A DNA stretch of 64,000 nt from an uncultured Bacillota bacterium (GCA_958448635.1 CAUDEQ010000002.1:1-64000); one strand, 5' to 3'; numbered from the stretch's first letter, positions 24,946 through 34,673 are shown. Notes: generated by a model not told the origin, from the letters alone. Program-made: numbers and translations.

Positions 24946-26121
24946 ATGAAAGAACTGGAACTCAAATACGGATGCAATCCCAATCAGAAGCCATCCAGAA
25001 TATTTGTCGAAGAGGGAGAGCTTCCCATCGAGGTACTCAACGGAAAGCCGGGATATATCAATTTTATGGACGCCTTCAACGGCTGGCAGCTGGTTAAGGA
25101 GCTGAAGGAGGCAACAGGACTGCCTGCAGCCACATCATTCAAGCACGTTTCGCCTGCCGGAGCAGCTGTGGGGCTGCCTCTCACGGAGGTGGAGAAAAAG
25201 ATATACTGGGTGGACGACAGCATAGAGCTTTCGCCGCTGGCATGCGCCTATGCCAGAGCAAGAGGCGCCGACAGGATGTCATCCTTCGGTGATTTCATAT
25301 CGTTGTCGGATGTATGCGATACGGCGACTGCCATGCTGATAAAGCCTGAGGTGTCCGACGGCGTGATCGCTCCCGGTTATGAGCCTGAGGCTCTTGAGAT
25401 ACTTAAGACAAAGAAAAAGGGAAATTACAATGTGATAAAGATAGATCCCGACTATGTCCCTGAAAAGCAGGAGCGCAAGCAGGTGTTTGGGATTACCTTC
25501 GAACAGGGAAGAAACGATATGCCGATAGATGAAAAATTTCTGGGCAGCATCGTGACGGAAAACAAGGAAATAAGCAGTGAGGCCAAGAGGGATTTACTGA
25601 TAGCCCTCATCACCCTTAAATATACCCAGTCCAATTCCGTATGCTACGCCAAGGGCGGTCAGGCCATCGGAATAGGAGCAGGACAGCAGTCACGTATACA
25701 CTGCACCAGGCTGGCAGGGCAGAAGGCAGACAACTGGCTGCTGAGACAGTGTCCTAAGGTGCTGGAACTGCCTTTCAAAGACGGTGTGGGAAGACCTGAC
25801 AGGGATAATGCCATAGATGTGTATATGAGCGACGACTACGAGGATGTCATAGGTGAAGGTCAGTGGCAGCGCTTTTTCACCAGACAGCCGGAGCCTCTTA
25901 CCAGAGAGGAAAAAAGGGAATGGCTGTCAAAGATGGACGATGTAGCGTTGGGCTCGGATGCGTTCTTCCCGTTCAGCGACAATATCGACAGAGCGTACAG
26001 GAGCGGAGTTAAATACATAGCGCAGCCGGGTGGCTCGGTGAGAGACGATATCGTCATCAAGGCATGCGATGAATACGGCATGGTGATGTATTTCTCAGGC
26101 ATGAGACTGTTCCATCATTAA
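24946..26121 (+). CDS. purH: Stand-alone AICAR transformylase (PurH C-terminal type)
   Basis: 391 residues corresponding only to the formyltransferase half of bifunctional PurH. TSFKHVSPAGAAVG (K66-H67) is the catalytic KH block; SNSVCYAKGGQAIGIGAGQQSR and IAQPGGSVRD follow in family order. The MGS-like IMP cyclohydrolase domain is missing, and the preceding PurO-type protein likely supplies that step. AGGAG precedes the ATG. The 129-base gap upstream holds a 12-base direct repeat (24867 and 24904). Confidence 0.9.
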   Translation: MKELELKYGCNPNQKPSRIFVEEGELPIEVLNGKPGYINFMDAFNGWQLVKELKEATGLPAATSFKHVSPAGAAVGLPLTEVEKKIYWVDDSIELSPLACAYARARGADRMSSFGDFISLSDVCDTATAMLIKPEVSDGVIAPGYEPEALEILKTKKKGNYNVIKIDPDYVPEKQERKQVFGITFEQGRNDMPIDEKFLGSIVTENKEISSEAKRDLLIALITLKYTQSNSVCYAKGGQAIGIGAGQQSRIHCTRLAGQKADNWLLRQCPKVLELPFKDGVGRPDRDNAIDVYMSDDYEDVIGEGQWQRFFTRQPEPLTREEKREWLSKMDDVALGSDAFFPFSDNIDRAYRSGVKYIAQPGGSVRDDIVIKACDEYGMVMYFSGMRLFHH

Positions 26122-26132
26122 GGAGGTTTATA

Positions 26133-27449
26133 ATGAAGGTACTGGTAGTTGGAAGCGGCGGAAGAGAACATGCAATATGCTGGAAGCTGAAGCAGAGCCC
26201 TGCTCTTGAGGAGCTTTACTGTGCTCCCGGCAATGCGGGAATAGCTGCCGATGCAACGTGTGTGGATATAAGTGCCGAGGACGTGGAGGGGATCTGCGGC
26301 TGGGCATCTGAAAACAAAATAGACCTGGCTGTGATCGGCCCTGAGGTGCCGCTGGCAATGGGCATCGTGGACGCCCTGGAAGCAAAGGGCATAAGGACGT
26401 TCGGACCCAACATGAAATGCTCTCGACTTGAGGCAAGCAAATCCTTTACCAAGGACTTTCTCGACAGGCATGACATTCCGACGGCGGGCTACAGAGAGTT
26501 CACCGATAAGGCGGAACTGCTTGAGAACGTGGGCCTTTACGGATATCCCATGGTGCTGAAGGCTGACGGTCTGGCGGCAGGCAAGGGAGTAGTCATTGCA
26601 GAAAACGAAAAGGATGCCGTGGCTGCCATCGAGGAAATGATGGGAGAGAGGATCTTCGGAGCTGCGGCAGATAAGATAGTGGTGGAGGAATTCCTGACGG
26701 GAGTAGAGGCTTCGATGCTCTGCTTCGTAGATGAGAATACCATAGTTCCCATGGAATCGGCCCAGGATTACAAGAGGATCTTTGACGGAGACAAGGGACC
26801 GAACACAGGAGGCATGGGTACATACTCGCCAAGCCTGCTCTTTACGCCTGAGCTGGAGGAGCAGATAAGAGAGAGAATACTTGAGCCGACGCTGAAAGGC
26901 TTTCAGGAGGACGGTCTGGATTTCAAGGGGGTGCTGTTCATCGGGCTCATGCTGTCGGAGGACGGGCCGAAGGTAATTGAATTCAACAACAGATTCGGAG
27001 ACCCTGAGACTCAGTCGGTGCTGATGCGCCTCGACAGCGATCTTCTGGAGATTTTCATGGCAGTCACCGAAAACAGGCTGTCGGATATTGAAATCAGATG
27101 GAAGGACGATAGAGCAGTATGCGTCGTACTGGCTTCAGGCGGATATCCCGGCAGCTATGAAAAGAACAAGCTGATAAAGGGGCTTGACGCTGTGGACGAT
27201 GATGTGGTGGTGTTCCATGCGGGAACCAGGTTCGCACCGATGCCGGAGGGAAGCAAATGCGCTTCCTGCGAGGACGACTGCGACATCAAGACAGGAGCCG
27301 TAGTAACATCCGGAGGCCGCGTTCTGGGCGTGACGGCTGTCGGTAAAACCCACGAGGAGGCAAGGAAAAAGGCATATGAAAATGCCGGACGTATCAGCTT
27401 CGAGGGAATGCAGTACAGAAACGACATAGGAATGATAAACAGACATTGA
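26133..27449 (+). CDS. purD: GAR synthetase (phosphoribosylamine--glycine ligase)
   Basis: 438-residue ATP-grasp ligase joining phosphoribosylamine and glycine. VVGSGGREHAICWKL at the N-terminus, GPEVPLAMGI near 70, MVLKADGLAAGKGV near 140 and IEFNNRFGDPETQ near 285 are all family blocks. Last gene of the pur operon, 11 bases after purH and followed by a strong terminator. Note that purB, purK and guaA/B are not in the window. Confidence 0.95.
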   Translation: MKVLVVGSGGREHAICWKLKQSPALEELYCAPGNAGIAADATCVDISAEDVEGICGWASENKIDLAVIGPEVPLAMGIVDALEAKGIRTFGPNMKCSRLEASKSFTKDFLDRHDIPTAGYREFTDKAELLENVGLYGYPMVLKADGLAAGKGVVIAENEKDAVAAIEEMMGERIFGAAADKIVVEEFLTGVEASMLCFVDENTIVPMESAQDYKRIFDGDKGPNTGGMGTYSPSLLFTPELEEQIRERILEPTLKGFQEDGLDFKGVLFIGLMLSEDGPKVIEFNNRFGDPETQSVLMRLDSDLLEIFMAVTENRLSDIEIRWKDDRAVCVVLASGGYPGSYEKNKLIKGLDAVDDDVVVFHAGTRFAPMPEGSKCASCEDDCDIKTGAVVTSGGRVLGVTAVGKTHEEARKKAYENAGRISFEGMQYRNDIGMINRH

Positions 27450-27488
27450 GACGATCCCGTATCGTGGGATGGAAAAGAGTGAAGACAT

Positions 27489-27530
27489 GAGTGCAAAGGA
27501 AGCCTTGTTTCCGTCCTGCACTCTTTTTCT
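27489..27530 (+). terminator. Terminator of the pur operon
   Basis: GAGTGCA (27489-27495) pairs with TGCACTC (27517-27523), with an inner GGAA/TTCC, followed by TTTTTCTT. Confidence 0.85.
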
Positions 27531-27548
27531 TATGCGGGAGTATAGTAT

Positions 27549-27620
27549 GTGGGATGGCTTCTGAATTTCAGCAAAGCCTGCCGTTTAGAAGCTGTAGGCT
27601 TTGCTTCGAGGCGGCGCTTT
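27549..27620 (+). repeat. Degenerate copy A of the dispersed leader element
   Basis: Contains ATTTCAGCAAAGCCTGCCG (27565-27583), close to the conserved core of copies B and C, with a following stem (AAAGCCT/AGGCTTT and GCCG/CGGC). It lies after the pur terminator and is not directly in front of a gene. Confidence 0.4.
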
Positions 27621-27666
27621 TGCTCATGCATCTCCGTTAAATTGAACAGCGACATGTAATTGGTAT

Positions 27667-27696
27667 TTGAATAGTAAACGTGGTTTATGATAAAAT
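27667..27696 (+). promoter_or_regulatory. Promoter of the cytidylate-kinase-like gene
   Basis: TTGAAT (27667-27672), an 18-base spacer and TAAAAT (27691-27696). It would give a leader of about 160 bases containing element B. Confidence 0.5.
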
Positions 27697-27750
27697 ATAA
27701 AAATAAAGCAGCGGTGTTGTTGGTGCAGATATAGTGACAGCGGTTTTTTC

Positions 27751-27836
27751 AATATGGGTAATATCCAATGCGTGGCATTTCCCGTATTTCAACAAAGTCT
27801 CCCGATTAAATTGGATCGGCGGGATCGACTTCGTTA
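27751..27836 (+). ncRNA. Candidate structured leader element, copy B
   Basis: 27772-27804 is identical to 41092-41124 at 30 of 33 positions. AATATGGG (27751-27758) can pair with CCCGTATT (27781-27788); AAGTC/GACTT (27795-27799/27826-27830) with CCCG/CGGG forms a second stem. The unpaired TTTCAACAA between stems is conserved. It sits in the predicted 5' leader of the kinase-like gene. No Rfam family was recognised. Confidence 0.45.
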
Positions 27837-27866
27837 CGGCGGCACTGCGATGAGGAGGCAATGATT

Positions 27867-28499
27867 ATGAATGAGAAAAAATGTATAGTTACCATAAGCA
27901 GAGAGTTTGGCAGCGGCGGAAGGCTGATCGGCAAGAGACTCGCTGAGAAAATGGGGGTTAATTATTACGATAAGAAGCTTCTGGACAGGATTGCCGAGGA
28001 ATCGGGCCTTTGCAGGGAGATGATGGAGGATGCTGAGAAGAAGGCAAAGAACAGCTTCCTTTACAGTCTGGCGTCTGCGCTGGGTACAGGTGAAGCGGGT
28101 CCCGAAAGCCTTTCCCTCAATGAGAGATTCTTTCTGGCTCAGTTTGACACCATCAGAAAGATTGCGGAGGAGGAGTCATGCGTTATCGTAGGGCGATGCG
28201 CCGATTATATTTTAAGGGGAATGCCTGAGGCGACCAACGTATTCATCTATGCAGAGGAGGCTGACAAGATCAAGAGAGCCGTTGAGGAGTACGGTGTGCC
28301 TGAGGATTCCGTAAAGAAGATGATGAAGGATACGGATAAGGCCAGAGCCAACTATTACGCATACCATACGGGAAGAAAATGGGGAGAGCATGTCAACTAT
28401 CATCTGTCAATAGACAGCGGATATCTGGAGATAGATGATATAGTGGATCTCATCATAAAGTACACCGAAGTCAAGATCAACAAGCTGGAATCCATCTAG
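27867..28499 (+). CDS. Cytidylate-kinase-like family protein
   Basis: 210-residue P-loop protein. The N-terminus ITISREFGSGGRLIGKRLAEK is the nucleotide-binding loop of the cytidylate-kinase-like (Cytidylate_kin2) family, and VIVGRCADYIL and FIYAEEADKIKRA follow as usual. AGGAGG (27853-27858) is 8 nt from ATG 27867 but only 2 nt from ATG 27861. True CMP kinases are longer around the NMP-binding insert, and the substrate of this family is not known. It is preceded by a structured leader (element B) and followed closely by the EFR1 gene. Confidence 0.8.
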   Translation: MNEKKCIVTISREFGSGGRLIGKRLAEKMGVNYYDKKLLDRIAEESGLCREMMEDAEKKAKNSFLYSLASALGTGEAGPESLSLNERFFLAQFDTIRKIAEEESCVIVGRCADYILRGMPEATNVFIYAEEADKIKRAVEEYGVPEDSVKKMMKDTDKARANYYAYHTGRKWGEHVNYHLSIDSGYLEIDDIVDLIIKYTEVKINKLESI

Positions 28500-28548
28500 T
28501 CAGCTCTGCAGACCACTATCGCACTGATTGATTCAGGAGAGTGATAAA

Positions 28549-29469
28549 ATGAAAAAGAAGATAAGAGCCATGTATTTTACAGGCACCAACACTACGGCCA
28601 GGATCACAACGAGCATCGCATACAGCATGTGGAGAGATATGAGCAGGGCTGTCGGCGAAAGCCCGTGGAACGATAAAGACGCTACGGATTATGAAGTGAG
28701 CTTTTCAAAGGAAGATGATATAAATTTCTCGCCGAAGGCGGCAAGGGAAAGGGAATATGTTTTCGATGAAGACGACATCGTGGTATTCGGCGTTCCTGTC
28801 ATCGCAGGAAGGGTTCCAAATGTCCTTCTGAAGTTTCTCGACACGCTTAAAGGCGGCGGTGCCATGGCCATTCCCGTGGTTCTTTACGGAAACAGGAATT
28901 TCGACGATGCGCTGATAGAGCTGAGGAATATCCTGGAGGAAAAGGGCTTCAATACGGTGGCAGGAGCGGCATTCATCGGTGAGCATTCATTTTCCAAGAC
29001 TCTGGCGGCAGGAAGACCTGATGAAGATGATATGAAGAAGGCAGAGGCGTTTTCAAAGGATGTTGCAGATAAGATACTGTATATCATCAGGGAGGGCGAA
29101 GGAGACAACGATAAAATAAGAGATGTGCTGGAGAAGCTGTGCCCTGTGGAGGTCGAGGGCTGCCAGCCGATAAGACCGTACTACAAGCCTAGGGACAGGC
29201 ATGGTGAGCATATAAATATCCTCAAGGTAACACCTAAGCTCGATGAGTCAAAATGCATAAAATGCGGTATGTGTGCGGCGATATGCCCCATGGGCTCCAT
29301 CAGCAGGGAAGAACCCGGTATAGTCAACGGCATATGCATAAAGTGCTGCGGCTGTGTCAAGGGATGCCCGCAGCAGGCTCTTTACTATGATGATGCCGGA
29401 TACATATACCACAAGGAAGAACTGGAAGCCATGTACGCCGATAGGAAGGAGCCGTCTACGTTCCTTTGA
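28549..29469 (+). CDS. EFR1-type flavodoxin/ferredoxin fusion protein
   Basis: 306-residue redox protein with an N-terminal flavodoxin-like domain (AMYFTGTNTTARITTSIAY phosphate-loop region; VFGVPVIAGRVP near 85) and a C-terminal pair of 4Fe-4S motifs (C-x2-C-x2-C-x3-CP in CIKCGMCAAICP and CIKCCGCVKGCP, about residues 230-275). This is the EFR1 domain arrangement common in anaerobes. AGGAGA is 8 nt before ATG 28549. Role is unknown; it can move electrons between flavin and iron-sulfur centres in the cytoplasm. Confidence 0.85.
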   Translation: MKKKIRAMYFTGTNTTARITTSIAYSMWRDMSRAVGESPWNDKDATDYEVSFSKEDDINFSPKAAREREYVFDEDDIVVFGVPVIAGRVPNVLLKFLDTLKGGGAMAIPVVLYGNRNFDDALIELRNILEEKGFNTVAGAAFIGEHSFSKTLAAGRPDEDDMKKAEAFSKDVADKILYIIREGEGDNDKIRDVLEKLCPVEVEGCQPIRPYYKPRDRHGEHINILKVTPKLDESKCIKCGMCAAICPMGSISREEPGIVNGICIKCCGCVKGCPQQALYYDDAGYIYHKEELEAMYADRKEPSTFL

Positions 29470-29486
29470 GCACAAATGATAAAGCA

Positions 29487-29515
29487 TTGACCTGATTTAT
29501 GAATAGTGATATTCT
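29487..29515 (+). promoter_or_regulatory. Promoter of metG
   Basis: TTGACC (29487-29492), a 17-base spacer and TATTCT (29510-29515). The leader then has two perfect hairpins, CTGCCGC/GCGGCAG (29530-29549) and CGCATC/GATGCG (29559-29576), before the ATG at 29600. No S-box or T-box core is seen. Confidence 0.5.
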
Positions 29516-29599
29516 AAAATACAGACCACCTGCCGCCCATTTGCGGCAGATGAAAAAACGCATCTCATCTGATGCGGATATGAAAGGAAGAATGAAAAA

Positions 29600-31534
29600 A
29601 TGGCAGAAAACAAAGGCACCTATTACATCACCACACCTATTTATTACCCCAGTGCGAACCTGCATATAGGTCATACGTACTGTACCGTCATGGCTGACGC
29701 CATGGCAAGGTTCAAGAGACTGCTGGGATACGATGTAAGATTTCTTACGGGAACTGATGAACACGGACAGAAGATTCAGACCATAGCCGAAAAGGAGGGC
29801 GTATCTCCTCAGGAATACGTTGATAAGGTCGTGTCGGGAATCAAGGATCTGTGGAAGACCATGGAAATATCCTACGATGATTTCATCAGAACCACAGAGG
29901 ACAGGCATATAAAGAGAGTACAGGCTCTTTTCATGAAGATGTATGAAAAGGGAGATATATACAAGGGAGAATACGAAGGCATGTACTGCACGCCGTGCGA
30001 ATCCTTCTGGACCGAAAGCCAGCTGGTGGACGGAAAATGCCCGGACTGCGGCAGACCTGTCCAGAAAGCTCAGGAGGAGGCATACTTCTTCAAGCTGTCA
30101 AAGTATGAGGATGCGCTTCTGGAGCTGTTTGAAAACAATCCTGAATTCCTCCAGCCTGAAACGAGAAGAAACGAAATGGTAGCCTTCGTAAAGCAGGGCC
30201 TTGAGGACCTGTGCATTTCAAGGTCGACCTTTGACTGGGGAATCCCTGTACCTATCAATGACAAGCACGTTATGTACGTGTGGCTGGATGCGCTTTCCAA
30301 CTATATAACGGCTCTTGGATGGCCTGATGAGCCTGAGCTTTATGAAAAGTACTGGCCTGTAAACGTCCATCTGGTGGGCAAGGAAATCGTAAGATTCCAC
30401 ACGATAATCTGGCCTGCAATGCTGATGAGTGCAGAGCTCCCTCTGCCTAAGCAGGTGCTGGGTCACGGTTGGCTGCTGCTGGAGGGCGGCAAGATGTCAA
30501 AGTCAAAGGGCAACGTTGTGGACCCTGTGAAGCTGATAGAAAGATACGGTATCGACGCTCTTAAATACTTCCTGCTGAGGGAATATACCTTCGGGCAGGA
30601 CGGCATATTCACCAACGAGGTTATGCTGAAGAGAATGAACTACGATCTTGCCAACGATCTGGGGAATCTCGTATCCAGAACCGTTTCAATGATCGAAAAA
30701 TACAACGGAGGATTTGTTCCGGATCTTACGGATGCCATAGAGCCTGTGGATCAGGAGCTTAAAAACACAGCCGTAGGTGCCGCCGCTAAGGTGGAGGCCA
30801 ATATGGACGAGTTCAAGTTTAATCTGGCACTGGAGGAAATCTGGGTGCTGGTGAGAAGAGCCAACAAGTACATCGATGAAACCATGCCTTGGGCGCTGGC
30901 CAAGGATGAGGCTGCAAAGCCTAGACTTGACAATGTTCTCCACAACCTGGCAGAAGCCATCAGGATTATATCCATACTGATATATCCGTTCATGCACACA
31001 ACATCTGATAAGATAAGAAAGCAGATGGGTCTTTGGTATGCCGATGTGGCATGGGAGGATGCGCTGCAGTTTGAAATGATGCAGGGTGAGCAGGTGAAGA
31101 AGGGAGATCCTATATTCCCTAGACTCGATATAGATAAGGAGCTGGAGGAGCTGGAAGCCATGAAGGGCGGTAGTGAGGAAGAGAACATACCTCTGGAGCT
31201 GAAGCCGGAGATCGAATACGATGATTTCGACAAGATTGATTTCAGAGTGGGAACGATACTGTCGGCAGAAAAGCACCCTAAGGCAGATAAGCTGCTGGTA
31301 TTCCAGGTGAAGATGGGAACTGAAAAGCGCCAGATAATCTCAGGCGTCGCAGAACACTTCAAGCCTGAGGAATGCGTTGGGCAGAAGGTGTTGGTGGTTG
31401 CCAATCTGAAGCCTAGAAAGCTGAGAGGGCTTGAATCCAAGGGCATGATAATGTTTGCGGACAATGTGGTGGATGGCAAGGAAAGGCTTGAGTTCATGAC
31501 TACTGAAGCCGAGGACGGAAACCCTGTAACGTAA
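29600..31534 (+). CDS. metG: Methionyl-tRNA synthetase
   Basis: 644 residues. Class I synthetase with the HIGH motif at 22-25 ([10 protein letters not shown]), a zinc knuckle CTPCESFW...CPDCGRP near 130-155, KMSKSKGN near 297 and a C-terminal OB-fold tRNA-binding domain ([18 protein letters not shown], about 545 onward). The fused C-terminal domain gives the homodimeric MetG form. AAAGGAAGA precedes the ATG. It is convergent with tatD; a large hairpin separates the two. Confidence 0.95.
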   Translation: MAENKGTYYITTPIYYPSANLHIGHTYCTVMADAMARFKRLLGYDVRFLTGTDEHGQKIQTIAEKEGVSPQEYVDKVVSGIKDLWKTMEISYDDFIRTTEDRHIKRVQALFMKMYEKGDIYKGEYEGMYCTPCESFWTESQLVDGKCPDCGRPVQKAQEEAYFFKLSKYEDALLELFENNPEFLQPETRRNEMVAFVKQGLEDLCISRSTFDWGIPVPINDKHVMYVWLDALSNYITALGWPDEPELYEKYWPVNVHLVGKEIVRFHTIIWPAMLMSAELPLPKQVLGHGWLLLEGGKMSKSKGNVVDPVKLIERYGIDALKYFLLREYTFGQDGIFTNEVMLKRMNYDLANDLGNLVSRTVSMIEKYNGGFVPDLTDAIEPVDQELKNTAVGAAAKVEANMDEFKFNLALEEIWVLVRRANKYIDETMPWALAKDEAAKPRLDNVLHNLAEAIRIISILIYPFMHTTSDKIRKQMGLWYADVAWEDALQFEMMQGEQVKKGDPIFPRLDIDKELEELEAMKGGSEEENIPLELKPEIEYDDFDKIDFRVGTILSAEKHPKADKLLVFQVKMGTEKRQIISGVAEHFKPEECVGQKVLVVANLKPRKLRGLESKGMIMFADNVVDGKERLEFMTTEAEDGNPVT

Positions 31535-31585
31535 TGCATAAGCCTGAAAGCATGGCTTAGACAAAAGTTATAGATAGTAAAATAT

Positions 31586-31697
31586 AAAGAGTAACATCAG
31601 TCTGAAAAAAAATGAACCGACTCCCGGAGGCGGATTAAAAAATCCGGTATAGGGAAGAGCGGTCCATGAATTCAGCCCAATGTTACTCTTTTGTATT
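31586..31697 (+). ncRNA. Long nested hairpin ending in a T run
   Basis: AAAGAGTAACAT (31586-31597) pairs perfectly with ATGTTACTCTTT (31680-31691). Inside, CTGAA/TTCAG, TGAACCG/CGGTCCA (one mismatch), CTCCC/GGGA-AG and CGGATT/AATCCG with an AAAA loop stack into one rod of about 105 bases, followed by TTTGTATT. It may be an elaborate bidirectional terminator for metG and tatD or the 3' part of a small RNA; no promoter is seen just upstream. Confidence 0.45.
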
Positions 31698-31723
31698 GTC
31701 GCAGACGAGGATAACGGTTCTGC

Positions 31724-32587
31724 TTATTTTATTCCGTAAAATCTCATGGCATTGGCCCTTGTGGCTGCGGCAACGATCTCAAAGCTGATGCCTTTGATAT
31801 CGGCAATCTTTCCGGCGGTATGCTCCACCAGAGAAGGGTTGTTTTTTTTGCCGCGGAAAGGCTCCGGCGTAAGATAAGGTGAGTCTGTTTCCACCAGAAG
31901 GAAATCGAGAGGTATTTCCTCAACGACGGCAACAGTCTTTCGATTGTTCTTGTAGGTCACAGGACCGGCGATGGAAAGAGTGGCTCCGAGCTTTACATAT
32001 TGACGCCCGAGCTCGGCGCTGCCGGAGAAGCAGTGGAGAAGCACACGGGCATCGTCGACCATGGCGGCGGCATTTGTATTTGAATCGCCGCCTTTTACGT
32101 ATCCGCTGGGATCAGGCCTCTTGGGGAACCAGATCTTCCTTTCGGCGGAAAATGCGCCCTCCTCCTTCAGTATATCCATAACCTCCTGATCCGCCTCACG
32201 GGAGTGGATAACTATGGGCATTTTAAGCTCGTTGGCCAGACGGATCTGCTTCCTGAATGCCTCTCTCTGAAGCTCGCGCGGCGATCTGTCATAATGAAAA
32301 TCAAGACCTATCTCTCCTATGGCCATGACCTTGTTCTTTTTTGCCAGCATTCTTATCATCGTAAGATCCATATCATCCATGTGCTGTGCATCATGAGGGT
32401 GGAAGCCTACCGCAGCGTAGCACCATGCGTATTTTGAAGCATGGTCGACGGCAAGCTTGGAACTGGCCAGATCGAAGCCTATATCCATGACGTAATCCAA
32501 ATCTGAGCCTTCTATGGCTGTAACCATTGCGGCCCTGTCTTTATCGGACATTTCATTATTTATATGTGCATGTGAATCAAACAGCAT
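31724..32587 (-). CDS. tatD: TatD-family metal-dependent hydrolase
   Basis: 287 residues, longer than the usual ~255. Metal motifs: DSHAHIN at residues 4-10, GEIGLDFHYD near 93, IVIHSREA near 126, LLHCFSGS near 190 and VETDSPYL near 235. A ~30-residue insertion (AERKIWFPKRPDPSGYVKGGD region) sits just before LLHCFSG, inside the catalytic half. Family members are 3'-5' DNases/RNases; exact substrate unknown. AAAGGAG lies before the ATG. metG-tatD adjacency is common in Bacillota, although here the two converge. Confidence 0.87.
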   Translation of the reverse strand: MLFDSHAHINNEMSDKDRAAMVTAIEGSDLDYVMDIGFDLASSKLAVDHASKYAWCYAAVGFHPHDAQHMDDMDLTMIRMLAKKNKVMAIGEIGLDFHYDRSPRELQREAFRKQIRLANELKMPIVIHSREADQEVMDILKEEGAFSAERKIWFPKRPDPSGYVKGGDSNTNAAAMVDDARVLLHCFSGSAELGRQYVKLGATLSIAGPVTYKNNRKTVAVVEEIPLDFLLVETDSPYLTPEPFRGKKNNPSLVEHTAGKIADIKGISFEIVAAATRANAMRFYGIK

Positions 32588-32817
32588 AAATTCTCCTTTC
32601 GTGCGGATTTTCCGTGAGAATTATTATATCAGAAATTATGACGAAAAAAAATATCATTATTACAGCCATATCGACAAATTACGATGAAGAAGGTCTGTAT
32701 AATAAATTTTGCTGCCGAGCTTGGATAATGGCAGCGCAAACCGGAGAAAAATCGGGTAATCATGCTCCGATTAAGAATAAAGAGAGTAATGAGTCGGTAA
32801 AGAACAGGGAGAGCAAT

Positions 32818-34614
32818 ATGCAAAACACTACTGCGGCCGGTGCTGTACGGCTGTCAAAAGCTAAAATAATACACGTTGTGACGCTTATAATATTTACTGC
32901 AATAGTCTGCAGAGGGCCTTTGCTGGGCGACAGCTTCATCATAGGCGTATCGCTTATCGCCTATATGCTGTCCAAGAACGCTATGAATCTGTACTTAATC
33001 GTTCCTGCTGCCGCAGGTCTGCTCCCGTACATTTCCAGAGGCATGGAGCCGATGCCGTACATAGTATCGATGATAATCTGCGGCCTCGTATTGGTATCCG
33101 CCAGGAGGATAAGGCTGAAGCTGTGGCATCGCGGTATAATCGCAGCATGTACTTCAATAGTGGCTGGAAGCATTTACAGGCTGGCCACCGGCAGCGTATA
33201 TATGACCGGGCCTGAAAAAATGATCCTGGAGGCGGCGCTTGTATTCATCTTCATGTATGTTTTCGATGCCGTGTTTTGCGCCGTGCAAAGGGCAGACGGC
33301 AAGGCGCCCGGGACGGAACGTGCCCTGGCGGGGGCATGTGTGGTGATGCTGCTGATACTCAACGGATCAGGGCTTTCCTTCGCCATATGGATGGCAATAG
33401 TGTTCATGGCGCTTTGGGTGCTCATATGCCTCGGCTCAGGTCCTGCGCTGCAGATAACCGTTGCGGGAGGTCTTGCTGCCGCACTTATGGGAGAAGGTCA
33501 GTGGGGTGTCATGGTTACCGTAATGCTGGGGATACTGGCCGCATCATATGCTGCAAGGTTCGGAGCGACGATGCAGACCGTAGTATTTGCGGCAGCCTGC
33601 CGGCTGTCGGGATACATCGAAAGCGGAGTTGTCCTGGGCATGGATATATATTGTCTCCTAATACCTGTGATGCTGTTTCTGGTGATGTACTGGCGACTGG
33701 GAGACGGCATGAGAAAAATTATATATATGCTGGCGGATAAAAAGGCAAATGCAGAAGAAACGGGAGGCAGCTGCGGAGAGCGGCTGATGAAAGAAAAAGC
33801 AGCGCATATGCAGGAGCTGGCGGAGCTATACTCGACGTATCTGGATAGCAGGTCAGTACTGGCAGGACAGTTTAACATAACGAAACAGATAATAGACGAC
33901 ATAAGGTGGCAGGTCAGCCGACAGGGTCGCAGAGCCGCCGGGGAAAATGAAAAATACGATGTAGAGATAGCAATATCCCAGTGTGCGGCATCGGGAGGGA
34001 TAAACGGCGACTGCTGTGGATGGCAGGATATAGGAGGCAATCGTACAGTCATGGTGATAAGCGATGGTATGGGAAAGGGAAAGAAAGCGGCTGCGGAAAG
34101 CCTGATGGTGACAAAGACGATAATATCGCTTCTGAAGTCAGGAGTCACGACCGATCTGGCTCTTAAGATGATAAACACCGTAATGCTTATGAAGGATGAC
34201 GAGGATTCGTACGCTACGCTGGATATGGTGATCGTGGACAGGCATTCAGGCAACGCCAAGTTTTACAAGATAGGAGCAGCGCCTACATTGATAAGGCGAA
34301 AGTCCAACGTGGAGGAGGTGAAGCTCACCGCCGTGCCTCTGGGAATAGTCAACGGCCTTAAGGTGAGCTATGTGGAGACGGATCTTAAAAGGGGAGACTG
34401 GATCATAATGATGTCCGACGGCGTAAGTGACGGAGGCGAGGAAAGAGGAAAATCAGGCGGCAGAGGATTTCTCGGAAGGATAAAGGATACCGCTGCATGC
34501 ATAAGATCGACGGACCCGCAGACCATGTGCGATCTTTTGATGGACAAGGCTGCAGACAGCTATATCGGAAAGGAGAGAGACGATCTGACGGTAATGGTGG
34601 CACATATCGTTTGA
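32818..34614 (+). CDS. spoIIE: SpoIIE-like membrane serine phosphatase
   Basis: 598 residues. The first ~330 residues hold around ten hydrophobic segments; the C-terminal PP2C/SpoIIE phosphatase domain starts near YDVEIAISQCAASGG and contains VMVISDGMGKGKKAAAES and IIMMSDGVSDGG metal-site blocks. In Bacillus SpoIIE (827 residues) dephosphorylates SpoIIAA to activate sigma-F in the forespore. GGGAGA lies about 5 nt before ATG 32818; in-frame codons upstream to 32614 lack a good site. The next genes tilS and ftsH match the Bacillus order, supporting SpoIIE rather than a general RsbU-like phosphatase. Confidence 0.85.
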   Translation: MQNTTAAGAVRLSKAKIIHVVTLIIFTAIVCRGPLLGDSFIIGVSLIAYMLSKNAMNLYLIVPAAAGLLPYISRGMEPMPYIVSMIICGLVLVSARRIRLKLWHRGIIAACTSIVAGSIYRLATGSVYMTGPEKMILEAALVFIFMYVFDAVFCAVQRADGKAPGTERALAGACVVMLLILNGSGLSFAIWMAIVFMALWVLICLGSGPALQITVAGGLAAALMGEGQWGVMVTVMLGILAASYAARFGATMQTVVFAAACRLSGYIESGVVLGMDIYCLLIPVMLFLVMYWRLGDGMRKIIYMLADKKANAEETGGSCGERLMKEKAAHMQELAELYSTYLDSRSVLAGQFNITKQIIDDIRWQVSRQGRRAAGENEKYDVEIAISQCAASGGINGDCCGWQDIGGNRTVMVISDGMGKGKKAAAESLMVTKTIISLLKSGVTTDLALKMINTVMLMKDDEDSYATLDMVIVDRHSGNAKFYKIGAAPTLIRRKSNVEEVKLTAVPLGIVNGLKVSYVETDLKRGDWIIMMSDGVSDGGEERGKSGGRGFLGRIKDTAACIRSTDPQTMCDLLMDKAADSYIGKERDDLTVMVAHIV

Positions 34615-34673
34615 ATATGGTACAATTAAATGGATTTCAGATGTACCATAAAATCCGTTTGGAAAGGATGAAC

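Larger units (their letters stand above)
27450..27866. other. Intergenic region purD/cytidylate-kinase-like gene
   Basis: 417 bases with the pur terminator, repeat copies A and B and a promoter between them, all listed separately. No additional gene is seen. Confidence 0.5.

Noticed and set aside
29470..29599. S-box or T-box leader of metG
   Set aside because: Only two simple hairpins are present; no conserved S-box or T-box sequences are seen.
34497..34673. N-terminal extension of TilS
   Set aside because: The extension overlaps spoIIE and lacks a start signal; ATG 34674 with GGAAAGG fits the family N-terminus.
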